A DNA stretch of 34,547 nt from Burkholderiales bacterium (GTDB lineage: Bacteria; Pseudomonadota; Gammaproteobacteria; Burkholderiales; Burkholderiaceae_C). The notes below the pieces were generated by a model. It saw only the letters and a program-made list of their open reading frames with translations, had not been told where the DNA came from and ran no database searches. Position numbers and translations under genes: made by a program. Shown here piece after piece: positions 16,163 to 25,202 of the stretch (its first letter is position 1; each line of letters opens with the position of its first letter). The DNA lies in contig JANYCG010000210.1 of assembly GCA_025360385.1 (NCBI GenBank), positions 1 to 34,547 on the forward strand. Direction: 5' to 3'.

Positions 16163-18277
16163 ATGAAACTGTTTGCGCACCCTCTGTCGTCCAAGCTCAG
16201 AAATGCTATTTTTAGCATAGCTACATATTCACTGTTGACGGGAACATTTGGCATTTATTCCCCTCAGACATGGGCGCAGGAACCGGCGCCACGCAAAGGC
16301 GAGCCGATTACCCTGAATTTCGCCAGTGCAGACATCGAGGCCGTGGCCCGCACCATGGCCACCATCACCGGTCGCAATGTGGTGGTTGACCCGCGCGTCA
16401 AAGGCACCATCACCTTGACCACCGAGCGTCCGGTCAGCCCGGCCATCGCCTATGGCCAGTTTTTGGCGACCTTGCGGATGCAGGGTTTTGCGGTGGTTGA
16501 TGCGGGCGGACTGGACAAAATCGTTCCCGAAGCCGACGCCAAACTGCAAGGTGGCCCGGTCACGGTGGTCGAATCGAATGGCCCCTCCACTGGGGCGGGC
16601 CAACAAATCGTCACCCAGATTTTCAAGCTCAATTACGAGTCGGCCAACAACCTGGTGGCGATTCTGCGGCCCCTGATCAGCCCGAACAACACCATCAACG
16701 TCAACCCCGGCAACAACTCGCTGGTGATCACGGACTACGGCGACAACCTGCGGCGGCTCTCGCGCATCATTGCGGCCATGGACGTGCCCAATGCCACCGA
16801 CGCTGAAATTTTGACGCTCAAACACGCCATCGCGTCTGACCTGGCCCCCCTGGTGCTGCGCCTGATCGAAGCGCAGTCCGGCCCGGCCGGCGGGGTGGCT
16901 GGCCAGGTGGCCGATGCGTCGTTTAAAACCACGCTGATCGCCGAGCCTCGCTCCAACACGCTGATCGTCCGTGCTGCCAACCAGGGCCGACTGGCGCTGG
17001 TGAAGTCGCTGGTGGAAAAACTCGACCAGCCCACCAGCAATGGGCCCAACGGAGCGGCCGGCAACATTTATGTGGTCTACCTCAAAAACGCCGAGGCCGT
17101 GAAGCTGGCCGTGACCCTGCGCGCCGCGTTGTCGGGCGAGTCCAGGACGACTGCCAGCCCGACGACCGGCGGCAGCACGCCCGTCGCGGGCACAGCGCCA
17201 GCCGGCCAGAGTTTTGGCCAGTCGGCGCAGCCTTCCACCGGCGGGCAAATCCAGGCAGACCCGGCCACCAATTCGCTGGTGATCACGGCCAGCGAGCCAC
17301 AGTACCGCCAATTACGCGCCGTGATTGACCGGCTGGACGTGCGCCGCGCCCAAGTGTTTGTAGAGAGCCTGATCGCCGAGGTCAATGCCGACAAGGCGGC
17401 GCAGTTTGGCATCCAGTGGCAGGGCCTGCTCGGCCAGAATGGCAATGCCAACCTGGGCCTCTTGGGCACCAATTTCAGCATAGGCGGCGCCAACTTGTTG
17501 TCGGTGGCGGCGGGCGCAGGCCAGGTCTTGCCCAGCCGTGGCGTGAATGTGGGCGTGGCCAGCCAGACCAATGGAATCTACGTGCTCGGGTTTTTGGCCA
17601 ATCTGCTGCAGACCAACGGCGACGGCAACATTTTGTCCACGCCCAACATCCTGACGCTGGACAACGAAGAGGCCAAGATCGTGATTGGCCAGAACGTGCC
17701 CTTCATCACCGGCCAGTTCACCAACACCGGGAGCAGCGGTGCCACTGTCAACCCGTTTCAGACCATCGAACGAAAAGACGTCGGCCTGACGTTAAAGATC
17801 AAGCCGCAAATCAGTGAAAACGGCACCGTGCGCCTGTCCATCTCGCAAGAGGTCTCGACCGTGCAGGCCTCCACCATCAATGCCGCCAGCGGCCCGACCA
17901 CCAACAAACGTTCGATCGACACCAATGTGCTGGTCAACGACGGCTCCATCATCGTGCTGGGCGGCCTGTTGCAGGACGAATACGCGGGCAATGAAGAAAA
18001 GGTGCCGGGCCTGGGCGACATTCCCATTTTCGGCAATCTGTTCAAGTCTGAAACCCGCAGCCGCAAAAAAACCAACCTGATGGTGTTTTTGCGCCCGGTG
18101 GTGGTGCGTGACGGCAGCAGCACCGACGCGCTGACGATGGACCGTTACGACTTGATGCGCACGCAGCAGCAGCAGGCGCAACCCGCACCCAGCGTGACGG
18201 TGCCCGTCAATGAGGGGCCGGTGTTGCCCGAGCCTGCCAAGCGGCCGCCGGGCACGGCGCCTGCGGTGCAGCGCTAA
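16163..18277 (+). CDS. gspD: Type II secretion outer-membrane secretin GspD
   Basis: Forms the large outer-membrane channel of the type II system. The 704-residue precursor has a signal peptide of about 39 residues ending TWAQ. It is followed by the N0 domain ([20 protein letters not shown]), N1-N3 repeats ([59 protein letters not shown]) with a Gly/Ser/Thr-rich loop in N3 (about 330-365). The secretin domain ends [16 protein letters not shown]...[13 protein letters not shown], and a Pro-rich tail follows. A copy of the AT-rich dispersed repeat lies in the signal-peptide codons (16217-16259), giving an unusual [16 protein letters not shown] stretch. The gene starts 53 bp after gspN. Confidence 0.96.
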   Translation: MKLFAHPLSSKLRNAIFSIATYSLLTGTFGIYSPQTWAQEPAPRKGEPITLNFASADIEAVARTMATITGRNVVVDPRVKGTITLTTERPVSPAIAYGQFLATLRMQGFAVVDAGGLDKIVPEADAKLQGGPVTVVESNGPSTGAGQQIVTQIFKLNYESANNLVAILRPLISPNNTINVNPGNNSLVITDYGDNLRRLSRIIAAMDVPNATDAEILTLKHAIASDLAPLVLRLIEAQSGPAGGVAGQVADASFKTTLIAEPRSNTLIVRAANQGRLALVKSLVEKLDQPTSNGPNGAAGNIYVVYLKNAEAVKLAVTLRAALSGESRTTASPTTGGSTPVAGTAPAGQSFGQSAQPSTGGQIQADPATNSLVITASEPQYRQLRAVIDRLDVRRAQVFVESLIAEVNADKAAQFGIQWQGLLGQNGNANLGLLGTNFSIGGANLLSVAAGAGQVLPSRGVNVGVASQTNGIYVLGFLANLLQTNGDGNILSTPNILTLDNEEAKIVIGQNVPFITGQFTNTGSSGATVNPFQTIERKDVGLTLKIKPQISENGTVRLSISQEVSTVQASTINAASGPTTNKRSIDTNVLVNDGSIIVLGGLLQDEYAGNEEKVPGLGDIPIFGNLFKSETRSRKKTNLMVFLRPVVVRDGSSTDALTMDRYDLMRTQQQQAQPAPSVTVPVNEGPVLPEPAKRPPGTAPAVQR
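16217..16259 (+). repeat. AT-rich dispersed repeat inside the gspD signal-peptide region
   Basis: ATAGCTACATATTCACTGTT then GACGGGAACATTTGGCATTTATT, aligning with the minus-strand reading of 14591-14632 and with 7264-7306. It encodes part of the hydrophobic core and end of the signal peptide. Confidence 0.65.
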
Positions 18278-18341
18278 CCGTCAGCTTGAGGCCGTCTGCG
18301 CCACGTCTCGTTTCGCCACCGCTTATCTCACCTCAACCGCC

Positions 18342-19730
18342 ATGCGTTATCCCCTGCCCTATGCCTTTGCGCGCGCCAAGCAGTTGCTGCTGGAGGACGA
18401 TGCAGGCGATTTGACGCTGTGCCTGCACGAGGGTTCAGACGCGGCAGGCGTGAGCGAAGTGGCGCGCAAATTCAAGCTGAAGCGGGTGGACATGCAGCCG
18501 TCCGACGCCCTGGTTCAACGCATCAGCGCCGCCTATGCCCAGGGCGAGTCAAGCGCCGCCACCGTGGTGAGCGAGGTCGAAAGCGACGCTGACCTGACCC
18601 GCATGATGCAGGACCTGCCCGCCATTGAAGACCTGCTGGAGACCGCCGATGACGCGCCCATCATCCGCATGCTCAACGCGCTCTTGACGCAGGCCGCGCG
18701 GGACGGCGCCAGCGACATCCACATCGAACCTTATGAGCGCCATTCAAGCGTTCGGTTTAGGGTGGACGGCAGCCTGCGCGAGGTGGTGCGGCCCAACCGG
18801 GCCTTGCACGCCGCGCTGATATCGCGCCTGAAAATCATGGCCGAGCTGGACATTTCAGAAAAGCGGATGCCGCAGGACGGCCGCATCAGCCTGCGCATCG
18901 GCACACGCGCCGTCGACGTGCGGGTCAGCACCCTGCCTGGTGCCCATGGTGAACGCGCGGTGTTGCGCCTGCTGGACAAATCCGAGGCCAAACTCAACCT
19001 GGAAGCGGTTGGAATGCAGGGTGAAGTGCTCTCACAATTGCAGCACCTGATTGCGCAGCCGCATGGCATCATCCTGGTGACGGGTCCTACTGGTTCGGGC
19101 AAAACCACCACGCTGTACGCGGCCCTGAGCCGACTGGACGCAGCGCACAGCAACATCATGACGGTGGAAGACCCCATCGAATACGAGTTGTCTGGCATCG
19201 GCCAGACCCAGGTCAACGCCAAGATTGACCTGACGTTCGCCAAGGCGTTGCGGGCCATCTTGCGGCAAGACCCGGACGTGATCATGATCGGGGAAATCCG
19301 CGATTTCGAGACCGCGCAAATTGCCATACAGGCCTCGCTCACCGGGCATCTGGTGCTGGCCACGTTGCACACGAACGACGCGGCCAGCGCCGTCACGCGG
19401 CTGACGGACATGGGCATTGAGCCGTTTTTGCTCAGCTCGTCCCTGCTGGGCGTGCTGGCGCAACGGTTGGTGCGCAAACTTTGCAAAAGTTGTGGCGGCC
19501 CGGGTTGCCCACAGTGCGCCCACACGGGCTACCAGGGCCGTACGGGCATCTTTGAGCTGCTCGTGACCAACGACGGCATTCGCGCCCAAATTCACCAAAA
19601 AGCAGCCGAGGCCGACATCCGCCAGTCGGCTTTGACCAGCGGCATGGCGCTGATGCGTGATGACGGTGAACGCCTGGTGCAAAACGGCACGACCTCACGC
19701 GAGGAACTGGTGCGGGTAACGCGGGATTGA
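18342..19730 (+). CDS. gspE: Type II secretion ATPase GspE
   Basis: Cytoplasmic hexameric ATPase that powers pseudopilus assembly. The 462-residue protein has an N-terminal GspL-contact domain (1-100), [10 protein letters not shown] (123-131), Walker [10 protein letters not shown] (248-256), Asp box [11 protein letters not shown] (273-283), Walker B with [12 protein letters not shown] (310-321) and the His box LATLHTND (339-346). The four-cysteine zinc site is unusually compact: Cys381, Cys384, Cys389 and Cys392 ([12 protein letters not shown]), whereas GspE usually has a loop of about 30 residues between the two pairs. The frame is open upstream, but ATG 18342 gives the normal start [13 protein letters not shown]. 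It starts 64 bp after gspD. Confidence 0.95.
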   Translation: MRYPLPYAFARAKQLLLEDDAGDLTLCLHEGSDAAGVSEVARKFKLKRVDMQPSDALVQRISAAYAQGESSAATVVSEVESDADLTRMMQDLPAIEDLLETADDAPIIRMLNALLTQAARDGASDIHIEPYERHSSVRFRVDGSLREVVRPNRALHAALISRLKIMAELDISEKRMPQDGRISLRIGTRAVDVRVSTLPGAHGERAVLRLLDKSEAKLNLEAVGMQGEVLSQLQHLIAQPHGIILVTGPTGSGKTTTLYAALSRLDAAHSNIMTVEDPIEYELSGIGQTQVNAKIDLTFAKALRAILRQDPDVIMIGEIRDFETAQIAIQASLTGHLVLATLHTNDAASAVTRLTDMGIEPFLLSSSLLGVLAQRLVRKLCKSCGGPGCPQCAHTGYQGRTGIFELLVTNDGIRAQIHQKAAEADIRQSALTSGMALMRDDGERLVQNGTTSREELVRVTRD

Positions 19731-19801
19731 AAGGCCATCGGGATGGGCCTAAGATTGAGCATTACACGCATTTTAAAAAAATTCCAGGGAATCAATCGAT
19801 C

Positions 19802-20293
19802 ATGAAAACACCGACGAACCACGACGCTGCGGTGGCCAAACCGCCCGCCAGTCCACCCGCCAACCCAAGCGTTGGCAGCGCGCCAAAACCAGGGGAGTTC
19901 GACCCCAACATGACCATGGCCTACCAGGCCAAGATGAACAACAAGGCACCCGTCTGGTTTGCGTCCATGCTGGCTGGCACCCACCGCGAGAAATTGCGCG
20001 TGCGCGACGAGTTGGGCCGCCTCAAGGGCGGCTTGCCCTTGCTGATGAAGCAGCGCAACGGCGGCAAATGGACGCCCGACGAGATCAAGCAGTTGCGCGA
20101 CATGATTCGCTCCGCCTCCAACGTCAGCCCCTACCTGTTTGTCTGGGCGGTACCGGGCTCCATGTTGATCCTGCCGTTTTTGGCCTGGCACCTGGACACC
20201 CGGCGCAAACGGCGCAACCGGCAAATGCCCCCCGGAAAAGGCGGCCCCGACAAGCCCGCAGCCGAGCCACCCGCACCAGACATCGTGATTTGA
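19802..20293 (+). CDS. Small membrane protein between gspE and gspF, possibly LETM1-like
   Basis: A 163-residue protein not part of the standard type II set. A Pro/Ala-rich start (about 1-40) is followed by a charged segment (REKLRVRDELGRLKGGLPLL, about 62-81) and GGKWTPDEIKQLRDMIRSAS. One membrane span follows (about 116-135, YLFVWAVPGSMLILPFLAWH), then a basic and Pro-rich tail. The order (T.EE.. helix, then PG..LLP hydrophobic segment) resembles the ribosome-binding part of LETM1-like proteins; that is a weak, memory-based resemblance. ATG 19802 is chosen over an upstream open extension because it follows the divergent leader sequence. Its place between gspE and gspF suggests co-expression, not necessarily function, in secretion. 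Confidence 0.7.
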   Translation: MKTPTNHDAAVAKPPASPPANPSVGSAPKPGEFDPNMTMAYQAKMNNKAPVWFASMLAGTHREKLRVRDELGRLKGGLPLLMKQRNGGKWTPDEIKQLRDMIRSASNVSPYLFVWAVPGSMLILPFLAWHLDTRRKRRNRQMPPGKGGPDKPAAEPPAPDIVI

Positions 20294-20315
20294 TCCGGAC
20301 AATTGTTCGCCTTCA

Positions 20316-21563
20316 ATGCCGGCCTATTCTTTTGAAGCGCTGACCGCCGACGGGGACACCCGCAAAGGCGTGATGCAGGCCGACACAGCCAGGGCGGCGC
20401 GCGGGCAGTTGCGGGCGCAGGCGCTGGTGCCGATCCAGGTTGAGGTGGTCGGTGGCGCTGTGGGCCTGGATGCGGGCCAAGACTCGGCAACGGGCGGCTG
20501 GTTGGCCACTCGGCTGTGGGCCGCGCCGGCTTTCAATGCGACTGACCTGTCAGTCTGGACGCGCCAAATCGCCGGCCTTGTGTCGTCCGGTTTGCCCCTG
20601 GAACGCGCCTTGACTTCGCTCAGCGACGAGTCCCAAGTCGAGGCGCAACGAAACCTGGTTGCAACACTGCGCGCCGAGGTGAACGGTGGCGCGACCTTTG
20701 CCAAGGCGCTGTCGCAGCACCCGCGCGAGTTCTCGGGCATCTACGTGGCGGTGATCGGCGCCGGCGAACAAAGCGGCAACCTAGGCCTGGTACTGGAACG
20801 CCTGGCGGACGACCTGGAAGAACAGCAGGCGCTCAAGGCCAAACTGCTTGGGGCTGCGTTGTACCCCGCCATCGTGACCCTGGTGGCCATAGTGATCGTG
20901 ATGTTCCTGTTGGGTTATGTGGTGCCGCAGGTGGCCAATGTGTTTGCCGGCAGCAAACGGGCCTTGCCGCTCTTGACGGTGATCATGTTGGGCCTGGGAA
21001 ATTTTGTCAAAAGCTGGGGTTGGCTGATGTTGCTTGCTGTGTTTTTAATAGCTATAAGCGCCCGTTTGGCGGGAACTCATGCCGCTTTCCGAGAAAAATT
21101 CGATGCGTTTTGGCTGACCACGCCCATTTTGGGCCGTTTGAGTTGCAGTTACAACGCCGCCCGGTTTGCCAACACCCTGAGTTTGCTGGCCGGCGCCGGT
21201 GTGCCAATTTTGAAAGCCTTGCAGGCCGCGGCTGACACCTTGTCCAACCGGGCGATGCGCTCGGATGCTTTGCAGATTCTGGTGCTGGTGCGCGAAGGCG
21301 CGCCGCTGGCGTCTGCCCTGGCCCAGAAAAAGCGCTTCCCCGGTTTGCTGTCCATGTTTGCGCGTCTGGGCGAGCAGACCGGCGCTTTGCCACTGATGTT
21401 GGGTCGGGCCGCCAAACAGCTCAGCACCGAGGTGCAGCGGCGCGCCATGCAATTGGCCACCATCGCCGAGCCGCTGTTGATTGTGGCCATGGGCCTGGTC
21501 GTGATGCTGATCGTGTTGGCCGTGCTGCTGCCCATCATTCAGCTCAATCAATTGGTGAGATGA
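20316..21563 (+). CDS. gspF: Type II secretion platform protein GspF
   Basis: Polytopic inner-membrane protein at the centre of the assembly platform. The 415-residue product has the usual N-terminal PAYSFEALTADGDTRKGVM and two homologous T2SSF domains (about 80-200 and 280-405). Each begins with a ...FARQLA/FANTL-like helix (LSVWTRQIAGLVSSGLPLER and ARFANTLSLLAGAGVPILKA), with three membrane spans in all. It ends LLPIIQLNQLVR, the standard GspF terminus. A copy of the AT-rich repeat (21047-21090) lies after the second span. It is the last gsp gene; no prepilin peptidase gene is in the window. Confidence 0.94.
   Translation: MPAYSFEALTADGDTRKGVMQADTARAARGQLRAQALVPIQVEVVGGAVGLDAGQDSATGGWLATRLWAAPAFNATDLSVWTRQIAGLVSSGLPLERALTSLSDESQVEAQRNLVATLRAEVNGGATFAKALSQHPREFSGIYVAVIGAGEQSGNLGLVLERLADDLEEQQALKAKLLGAALYPAIVTLVAIVIVMFLLGYVVPQVANVFAGSKRALPLLTVIMLGLGNFVKSWGWLMLLAVFLIAISARLAGTHAAFREKFDAFWLTTPILGRLSCSYNAARFANTLSLLAGAGVPILKALQAAADTLSNRAMRSDALQILVLVREGAPLASALAQKKRFPGLLSMFARLGEQTGALPLMLGRAAKQLSTEVQRRAMQLATIAEPLLIVAMGLVVMLIVLAVLLPIIQLNQLVR
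21047..21090 (+). repeat. AT-rich dispersed repeat inside gspF
   Basis: AATAGCTATAAGCGCCCGTT then TGGCGGGAACTCATGCCGCTTTCC. It is a diverged copy whose second half matches 26278-26321 (GGGAC.ATG..CCGCTTT). Confidence 0.5.
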
Positions 21564-21564
21564 A

Positions 21565-21640
21565 CCCCCACGCTTGTCACTGCGTGTACTGCGCTGCCCC
21601 CCGAGGGGGCCGTGCCTTGCTTGGGGCGGCCCTGCGCGGC
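21565..21640 (+). repeat. GC-rich dispersed repeat, copy 3
   Basis: ACCCCCACGCTTGTCACTGC...GCTGCCCCCCGAGGGGGCC...TTGGGGCGGCCC. It has the same order of blocks as the tandem pair at 10678-10851 but is more diverged. It begins one base after the gspF stop and ends shortly before the nucleotidase start. Confidence 0.8.
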
Positions 21641-21653
21641 GGCGAGTAACACG

Positions 21654-22565
21654 ATGGCGACGACGTTGGACGGCAAGCTGGTGGTGGCGATTTCAAGCCG
21701 TGCGCTGTTTGATTTTGAAGAAGAAAACCAAGTGTTTGAACACGGCGAAGGCCTGCACAAGGACCGCGCCTACATGGACTTGCAACTGAATCGGCTGGAG
21801 TTGCCTGCCAAACAGGGCGTGGCGTTTTCGCTGGTCAAAAAACTGCTGGCCTTCAACGACGCCACGGCGCAGCGGGTTGAGGTGGTGATTTTGTCGCGCA
21901 ATGACCCGGTCAGCGGCATGCGTGTGTTCCGCTCGGCCCAGCACTACGGGCTGGCGATTGAACGCGGCAGCTTCACACGCGGACAGCCGCCCTGGCGGTA
22001 TTTGAAACCGCTGCACGCCAACCTGTTTTTGTCAGCCCACCTGAGCGACGTGCGCGCTGCGCTGGGTGCCGGCGTGCCGGCCGCGCAGGTCTACCCCCAC
22101 TCGGCCCACGCCAGCCTAGCGCACCCGAACGAAGTCCGCATTGCCTTCGATGGCGACGCCGTGTTGTTCAGCGACGAGGCCGAACGTATCTACCAGGCCC
22201 AGGGCTTGACAGCATTCCATCAGCATGAAAAAGACAAGGCCACCCAGCCTTTGCTGGCCGGACCCTTCAAGCCCTTGCTGGACGCCTTGCAGCGCCTGCA
22301 ACAGGAGGGCACGCCGACCATGCGCATCCGCACCGCCCTGGTCACGGCCCGTAGCGCTCCCGCGCATGAACGCGCCATCCGCACCCTGATGAACTGGCAC
22401 ATCGACGTCGATGAGGCCATGTTTCTGGGCGGCTTGGCCAAGGGTGAATTTTTGCGCGAATTCGAACCCGATTTTTTCTTTGACGACCAGACCGGCCACA
22501 TCGAATCCGCGGCACGGCATGTGCCCTCGGGCCATGTGGCCAGCGGGGTGTCCAACCCCGCCTGA
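21654..22565 (+). CDS. Cytosolic 5'-nucleotidase (NT5C1-like, PF06189 type)
   Basis: Predicted cytoplasmic nucleoside monophosphate phosphatase. The 303-residue protein starts MATTLDGKLVVAISSRALFD and shows the family's FDFEEENQVFE segment, VEVVILSRNDPVSGMRVFRS (HAD-like motif II region), VRIAFDGDAVLFSDEAERIY (an internal D-x-D/E block) and MNWHIDVDEAMFLGGLAKGEFL near the end. A frame opening 14 codons earlier, at GTG 21612 within the GC-rich repeat, is rejected because its extra residues come from the repeat. It lies 90 bp after gspF and may be co-transcribed, but no functional link to secretion is evident. Confidence 0.85.
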   Translation: MATTLDGKLVVAISSRALFDFEEENQVFEHGEGLHKDRAYMDLQLNRLELPAKQGVAFSLVKKLLAFNDATAQRVEVVILSRNDPVSGMRVFRSAQHYGLAIERGSFTRGQPPWRYLKPLHANLFLSAHLSDVRAALGAGVPAAQVYPHSAHASLAHPNEVRIAFDGDAVLFSDEAERIYQAQGLTAFHQHEKDKATQPLLAGPFKPLLDALQRLQQEGTPTMRIRTALVTARSAPAHERAIRTLMNWHIDVDEAMFLGGLAKGEFLREFEPDFFFDDQTGHIESAARHVPSGHVASGVSNPA

Positions 22566-22580
22566 CTTTCATGTCAGGCG
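22559..22580. terminator. Hairpin spanning both stop codons of convergent genes
   Basis: CGCCTGAC (22559-22566), loop TTTCAT, then GTCAGGCG (22573-22580): a perfect 8-bp GC-rich stem. The nucleotidase TGA (22563-22565) is in one arm and the hexR TGA (complement of 22574-22576) in the other. No T tract follows, so whether it terminates transcription is uncertain. Confidence 0.55.
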
Positions 22581-23422
22581 TAGCGTTTGCTGCGCAGGTT
22601 GTTCTTCATCTCCTGCAACATCGGCTGCAAGGTCTCGCCCCCGATGCGCAAAGCAACACAGGTGGCCAGGATATCAATGACCATCAGGTGCATCAGGCGC
22701 GACACCATAGGGCTGTAGCGGTCATACCCTTCAGGGTGGTCGGCGGCGAGGTGGATATGGCTGCTGCTGGCCAGCGGCGAGCCGCTGGCGGTGATGGTGA
22801 TGGTGGTGGCCCCATTTTTGCGGGCGATGTCGCAGGCATCCACCAGATCACGGGTGCGGCCCGAGTTCGAGATCACGACCACGCAGTCGCCCGGCCGCAA
22901 AATGGACGCGCTCATCACCTGCATATGACCGTCGCTGTAGGCAATGGTGTTCAAGCCCAGGCGGAAGAATTTGTGCTGGGCGTCTTGCGCGACCACGCCC
23001 GAATTGCCCACGCCAAAAAACTCGATGCGGCGGCCCTGTCGGTAAGCGTCGACCAAGGCCGTGACGGCCTTTTCAATGGCTGCCGTGCTGGCGTCGTTGC
23101 GGTACTTCAAAAACGCCGCCACGGTGTTGTCGATGACCTTGACCAGCACGTCGCCGGTTTTGTCGTCGGTGTCCACACTGCGGTGGATGAAGGGCACGCC
23201 TTCACTCACGGTGCCGGCCAGCTTGCGCTTGAAGTCGGTCAGACCGTCGTAGCCCATGCTGCGGCAAAACCGCACCACAGTAGGTTTGCTGACGTGAGCG
23301 CGATCCGCCAGCTCGGTCACCGGTAAATTGGTGAAGGCGCGCGGGTCGGCCAGCACCAGTTTGCCGACGCGTTGCTCCGCGGGGGCCAGTGAAGGGAGCG
23401 AAGCGCGAATTCTGTCAAGCAT
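22574..23422 (-). CDS. hexR: RpiR-family transcriptional regulator, HexR type
   Basis: Sugar-phosphate-responsive repressor of glucose catabolism; HexR proteins sense 2-keto-3-deoxy-6-phosphogluconate. From the ATG at 23422 it has 282 residues. The N-terminal HTH_6 domain (1-77) includes LADRAHVSKPTVVRFCRSMGYDGLTDFKR (recognition helix SKPTVVRFCRS). The SIS sugar isomerase-like domain (about 120-260) has FFGVGNSGVV and VVISNSGRTRDLV. It follows zwf on the same strand, which supports HexR rather than another RpiR member. Twelve extra codons open upstream and derive partly from a GC-rich repeat. No clear ribosome site precedes the ATG. Confidence 0.88.
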   Translation of the reverse strand: MLDRIRASLPSLAPAEQRVGKLVLADPRAFTNLPVTELADRAHVSKPTVVRFCRSMGYDGLTDFKRKLAGTVSEGVPFIHRSVDTDDKTGDVLVKVIDNTVAAFLKYRNDASTAAIEKAVTALVDAYRQGRRIEFFGVGNSGVVAQDAQHKFFRLGLNTIAYSDGHMQVMSASILRPGDCVVVISNSGRTRDLVDACDIARKNGATTITITASGSPLASSSHIHLAADHPEGYDRYSPMVSRLMHLMVIDILATCVALRIGGETLQPMLQEMKNNLRSKRYA

Positions 23423-23437
23423 GGTGGGCAAGGAAGT

Positions 23438-23510
23438 TTTTCGGGCGGGCCGCCCCAAGGCAAAATGCGACCCCCTCGGGGGGCAGGGAACTACACGAAG
23501 TGAGTGACCC
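23438..23510 (-). repeat. GC-rich dispersed repeat, copy 4 (inverted), zwf/hexR junction
   Basis: On the minus strand: TCACTCACTTCGTGTAGTTC, then CCTGCCCCCCGAGGGGGTCG...CCTTGGGGCGGCCCG. It is strongly similar to the tandem copies at gspH. It fills most of the gap between the zwf stop and the hexR start, in the direction of transcription. Confidence 0.82.
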
Positions 23511-23551
23511 CGGAACGAGCCGCAAGCGAGGAACGCAAGGGGGCAACATAT

Positions 23552-25006
23552 TCACGCCTCCTCGCTCCAGCAATACCCGTCCCGCGCAATCATCGCACTG
23601 GCAGCGCTGGGCCCCCAGGTGCCAGAGTTGTACAGGCGTGGGCCTTTGGCATCGGCCTCCCAGTGCTCCAGAATGGGTTCAACCCAGCGCCAGGCTTCTT
23701 CTTGCTCGTCGCTGCGTACAAACAGGTTCAGGCGGCCATCCAATACGTCGAGCAGCAGGCGTTCGTAAGCGCCGACGCGGCCAGAGCCAAAACGTTTGTC
23801 AAAGTCCAGATCCAATTGCACTGCCGCCAGTTCCTGCGAATTGCGCCGGTTGTTCTGGCCTTGTGCCAGCAAATGCAATTCCAACCCGTCCTTGGGTTGC
23901 AGGTTGATCACCAAGCTGTTGCCAATGCCAGCTGGCGCGTTGAAGATGGCGTGTGGCGTGGGCCGGAAATTGACCTCGATGTGGGCGTCGCTGCCGGCCA
24001 AGCGTTTGCCGGTCCGGATGTAAAACGGCACCCCGGCCCAACGCCAGTTTTTGATTTCGGTGCGAAGGGCGACAAAGGTTTCAGTGTTGCTTTCCGGATT
24101 GACGCCTTCTTCCTGCCGATAGGCCTTGACTGGTGCACCGCCGACGGTGCCCGCAGCGTACTGGCCGCGAATCACGTCCTGGGCCAGTGCCTCGGGTGTC
24201 CAGGGTTTGAGCGAGCGCAAGACCTTGAGTTTTTCATCCCTGATGGCGTCGGCGTGGGCGTTGATGGGCGGCTCCATGCCAATCGCGCACAGCAGCTGCA
24301 AGGCATGGTTCTGCACCATGTCGCGCAGCGCGCCGGTGTTGTCGTAAAAAGCGCCGCGCTTTTCAACGCCAAGCTCTTCGGCGATGGTGATCTGGATATT
24401 GGCAATGTGTTCACGCCGCCAGAGTGGCTCAAACAGGGCGTTGCCAAAACGCAGCGCAAACAGGTTTTGCACGGCGGGTTTGCCCAGGTAATGGTCGATG
24501 CGAAAGATCTGGTTTTCGCTGAAAATTCGGCGCACGGTCTGGTTGATGGCGCGGTTGGAGGCCAGGTCATGCCCCAGCGGTTTTTCCAGCACGACGCGCA
24601 CGTTGGGCGTGTTCAGGCCTGCCATCGCGAGTTGCTCACACACGGTGGTGAACAACGTGGGCGCGGTGGCCACGTACATGACCACGGTGTCGGCGTTGCG
24701 CGCTTTGAGCAACTGACCCAGGCCGGCGTAGTCGTCGGGCAGTGAGAGGTCCATGCGGACAAATTGCAACAGGGCCGCGAACCGGGTGAACTCTTCTTCT
24801 GAAGGCCGTTTGGCCAGTTCCACTTCATTAAAACGCGCCTGAATGCGGGTCCGGTATTGCTCGGCGCTCAAATTGTCGCGTCCGACGCCAATGATGCGAC
24901 CATCCGCAGGCAAGGTGCCGTGGCGAAAGGCCTGAAACAATGCGGGCATCAGCTTGCGCCAGGCCAGGTCACCGGTGCCGCCAAAAAGTACAAGGTCGAA
25001 GCTCAT
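23552..25006 (-). CDS. zwf: Glucose-6-phosphate 1-dehydrogenase
   Basis: Oxidises glucose 6-phosphate to 6-phosphogluconolactone with NADP, feeding the pentose phosphate and Entner-Doudoroff routes. The 484-residue product has the dinucleotide motif LVLFGGTGDLAWRKLMPAL at the N-terminus, EKPLGHD (about 140-147) and the catalytic segment RIDHYLGKPAVQN (about 166-178, His in DHYLGK), then AGSDAHIEVNFRPTPH in the C-terminal domain. The ATG at 25006 gives the normal start MSFDLVLFG; a TTG nine codons upstream is open. A HexR-like palindrome lies 34 bp upstream. hexR follows downstream. Confidence 0.95.
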   Translation of the reverse strand: MSFDLVLFGGTGDLAWRKLMPALFQAFRHGTLPADGRIIGVGRDNLSAEQYRTRIQARFNEVELAKRPSEEEFTRFAALLQFVRMDLSLPDDYAGLGQLLKARNADTVVMYVATAPTLFTTVCEQLAMAGLNTPNVRVVLEKPLGHDLASNRAINQTVRRIFSENQIFRIDHYLGKPAVQNLFALRFGNALFEPLWRREHIANIQITIAEELGVEKRGAFYDNTGALRDMVQNHALQLLCAIGMEPPINAHADAIRDEKLKVLRSLKPWTPEALAQDVIRGQYAAGTVGGAPVKAYRQEEGVNPESNTETFVALRTEIKNWRWAGVPFYIRTGKRLAGSDAHIEVNFRPTPHAIFNAPAGIGNSLVINLQPKDGLELHLLAQGQNNRRNSQELAAVQLDLDFDKRFGSGRVGAYERLLLDVLDGRLNLFVRSDEQEEAWRWVEPILEHWEADAKGPRLYNSGTWGPSAASAMIARDGYCWSEEA

Positions 25007-25039
25007 GGTTTGAAAAATAGATGCAAAGGACAATCAATA

Positions 25040-25056
25040 ATGTAACTTAGTTTCAT
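25040..25056. promoter_or_regulatory. Candidate HexR operator upstream of zwf
   Basis: ATGTAACT-T-AGTTTCAT: 8-bp arms with one mismatch around a single T, 34 bp upstream of the zwf ATG. HexR sites in proteobacteria are short TGTA-type palindromes upstream of zwf, and hexR itself is the next gene, so autoregulation of a zwf-hexR operon is plausible. The match to the exact consensus of this lineage could not be checked. Confidence 0.55.
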
Positions 25057-25173
25057 GAAATCAGCAAACCCGAGGGTGGAACACATCAACTCACTCGCTG
25101 CACAATTGGGCGCAATTTCCCCACGTTTTCCCTAATGAAGTGATCGAAAAATACTTTTACACTGGCCAATGTT

Positions 25174-25188
25174 AGTAATTCAATTACT
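25174..25188. promoter_or_regulatory. Palindrome AGTAATT-C-AATTACT upstream of the ABC importer
   Basis: Perfect 7-bp arms around one C, ending 14 bp before the first binding-protein ATG. No ribosome site is visible between it and the ATG. It is a candidate operator for the importer; the regulator is unknown. Confidence 0.45.
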
Positions 25189-25202
25189 TTAAAAATAAAC
25201 TG

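Noticed and set aside
23504-24745. 413-codon plus-strand frame across zwf
   Set aside because: Antisense shadow; its start lies in the GC-rich repeat and no known domain is visible.
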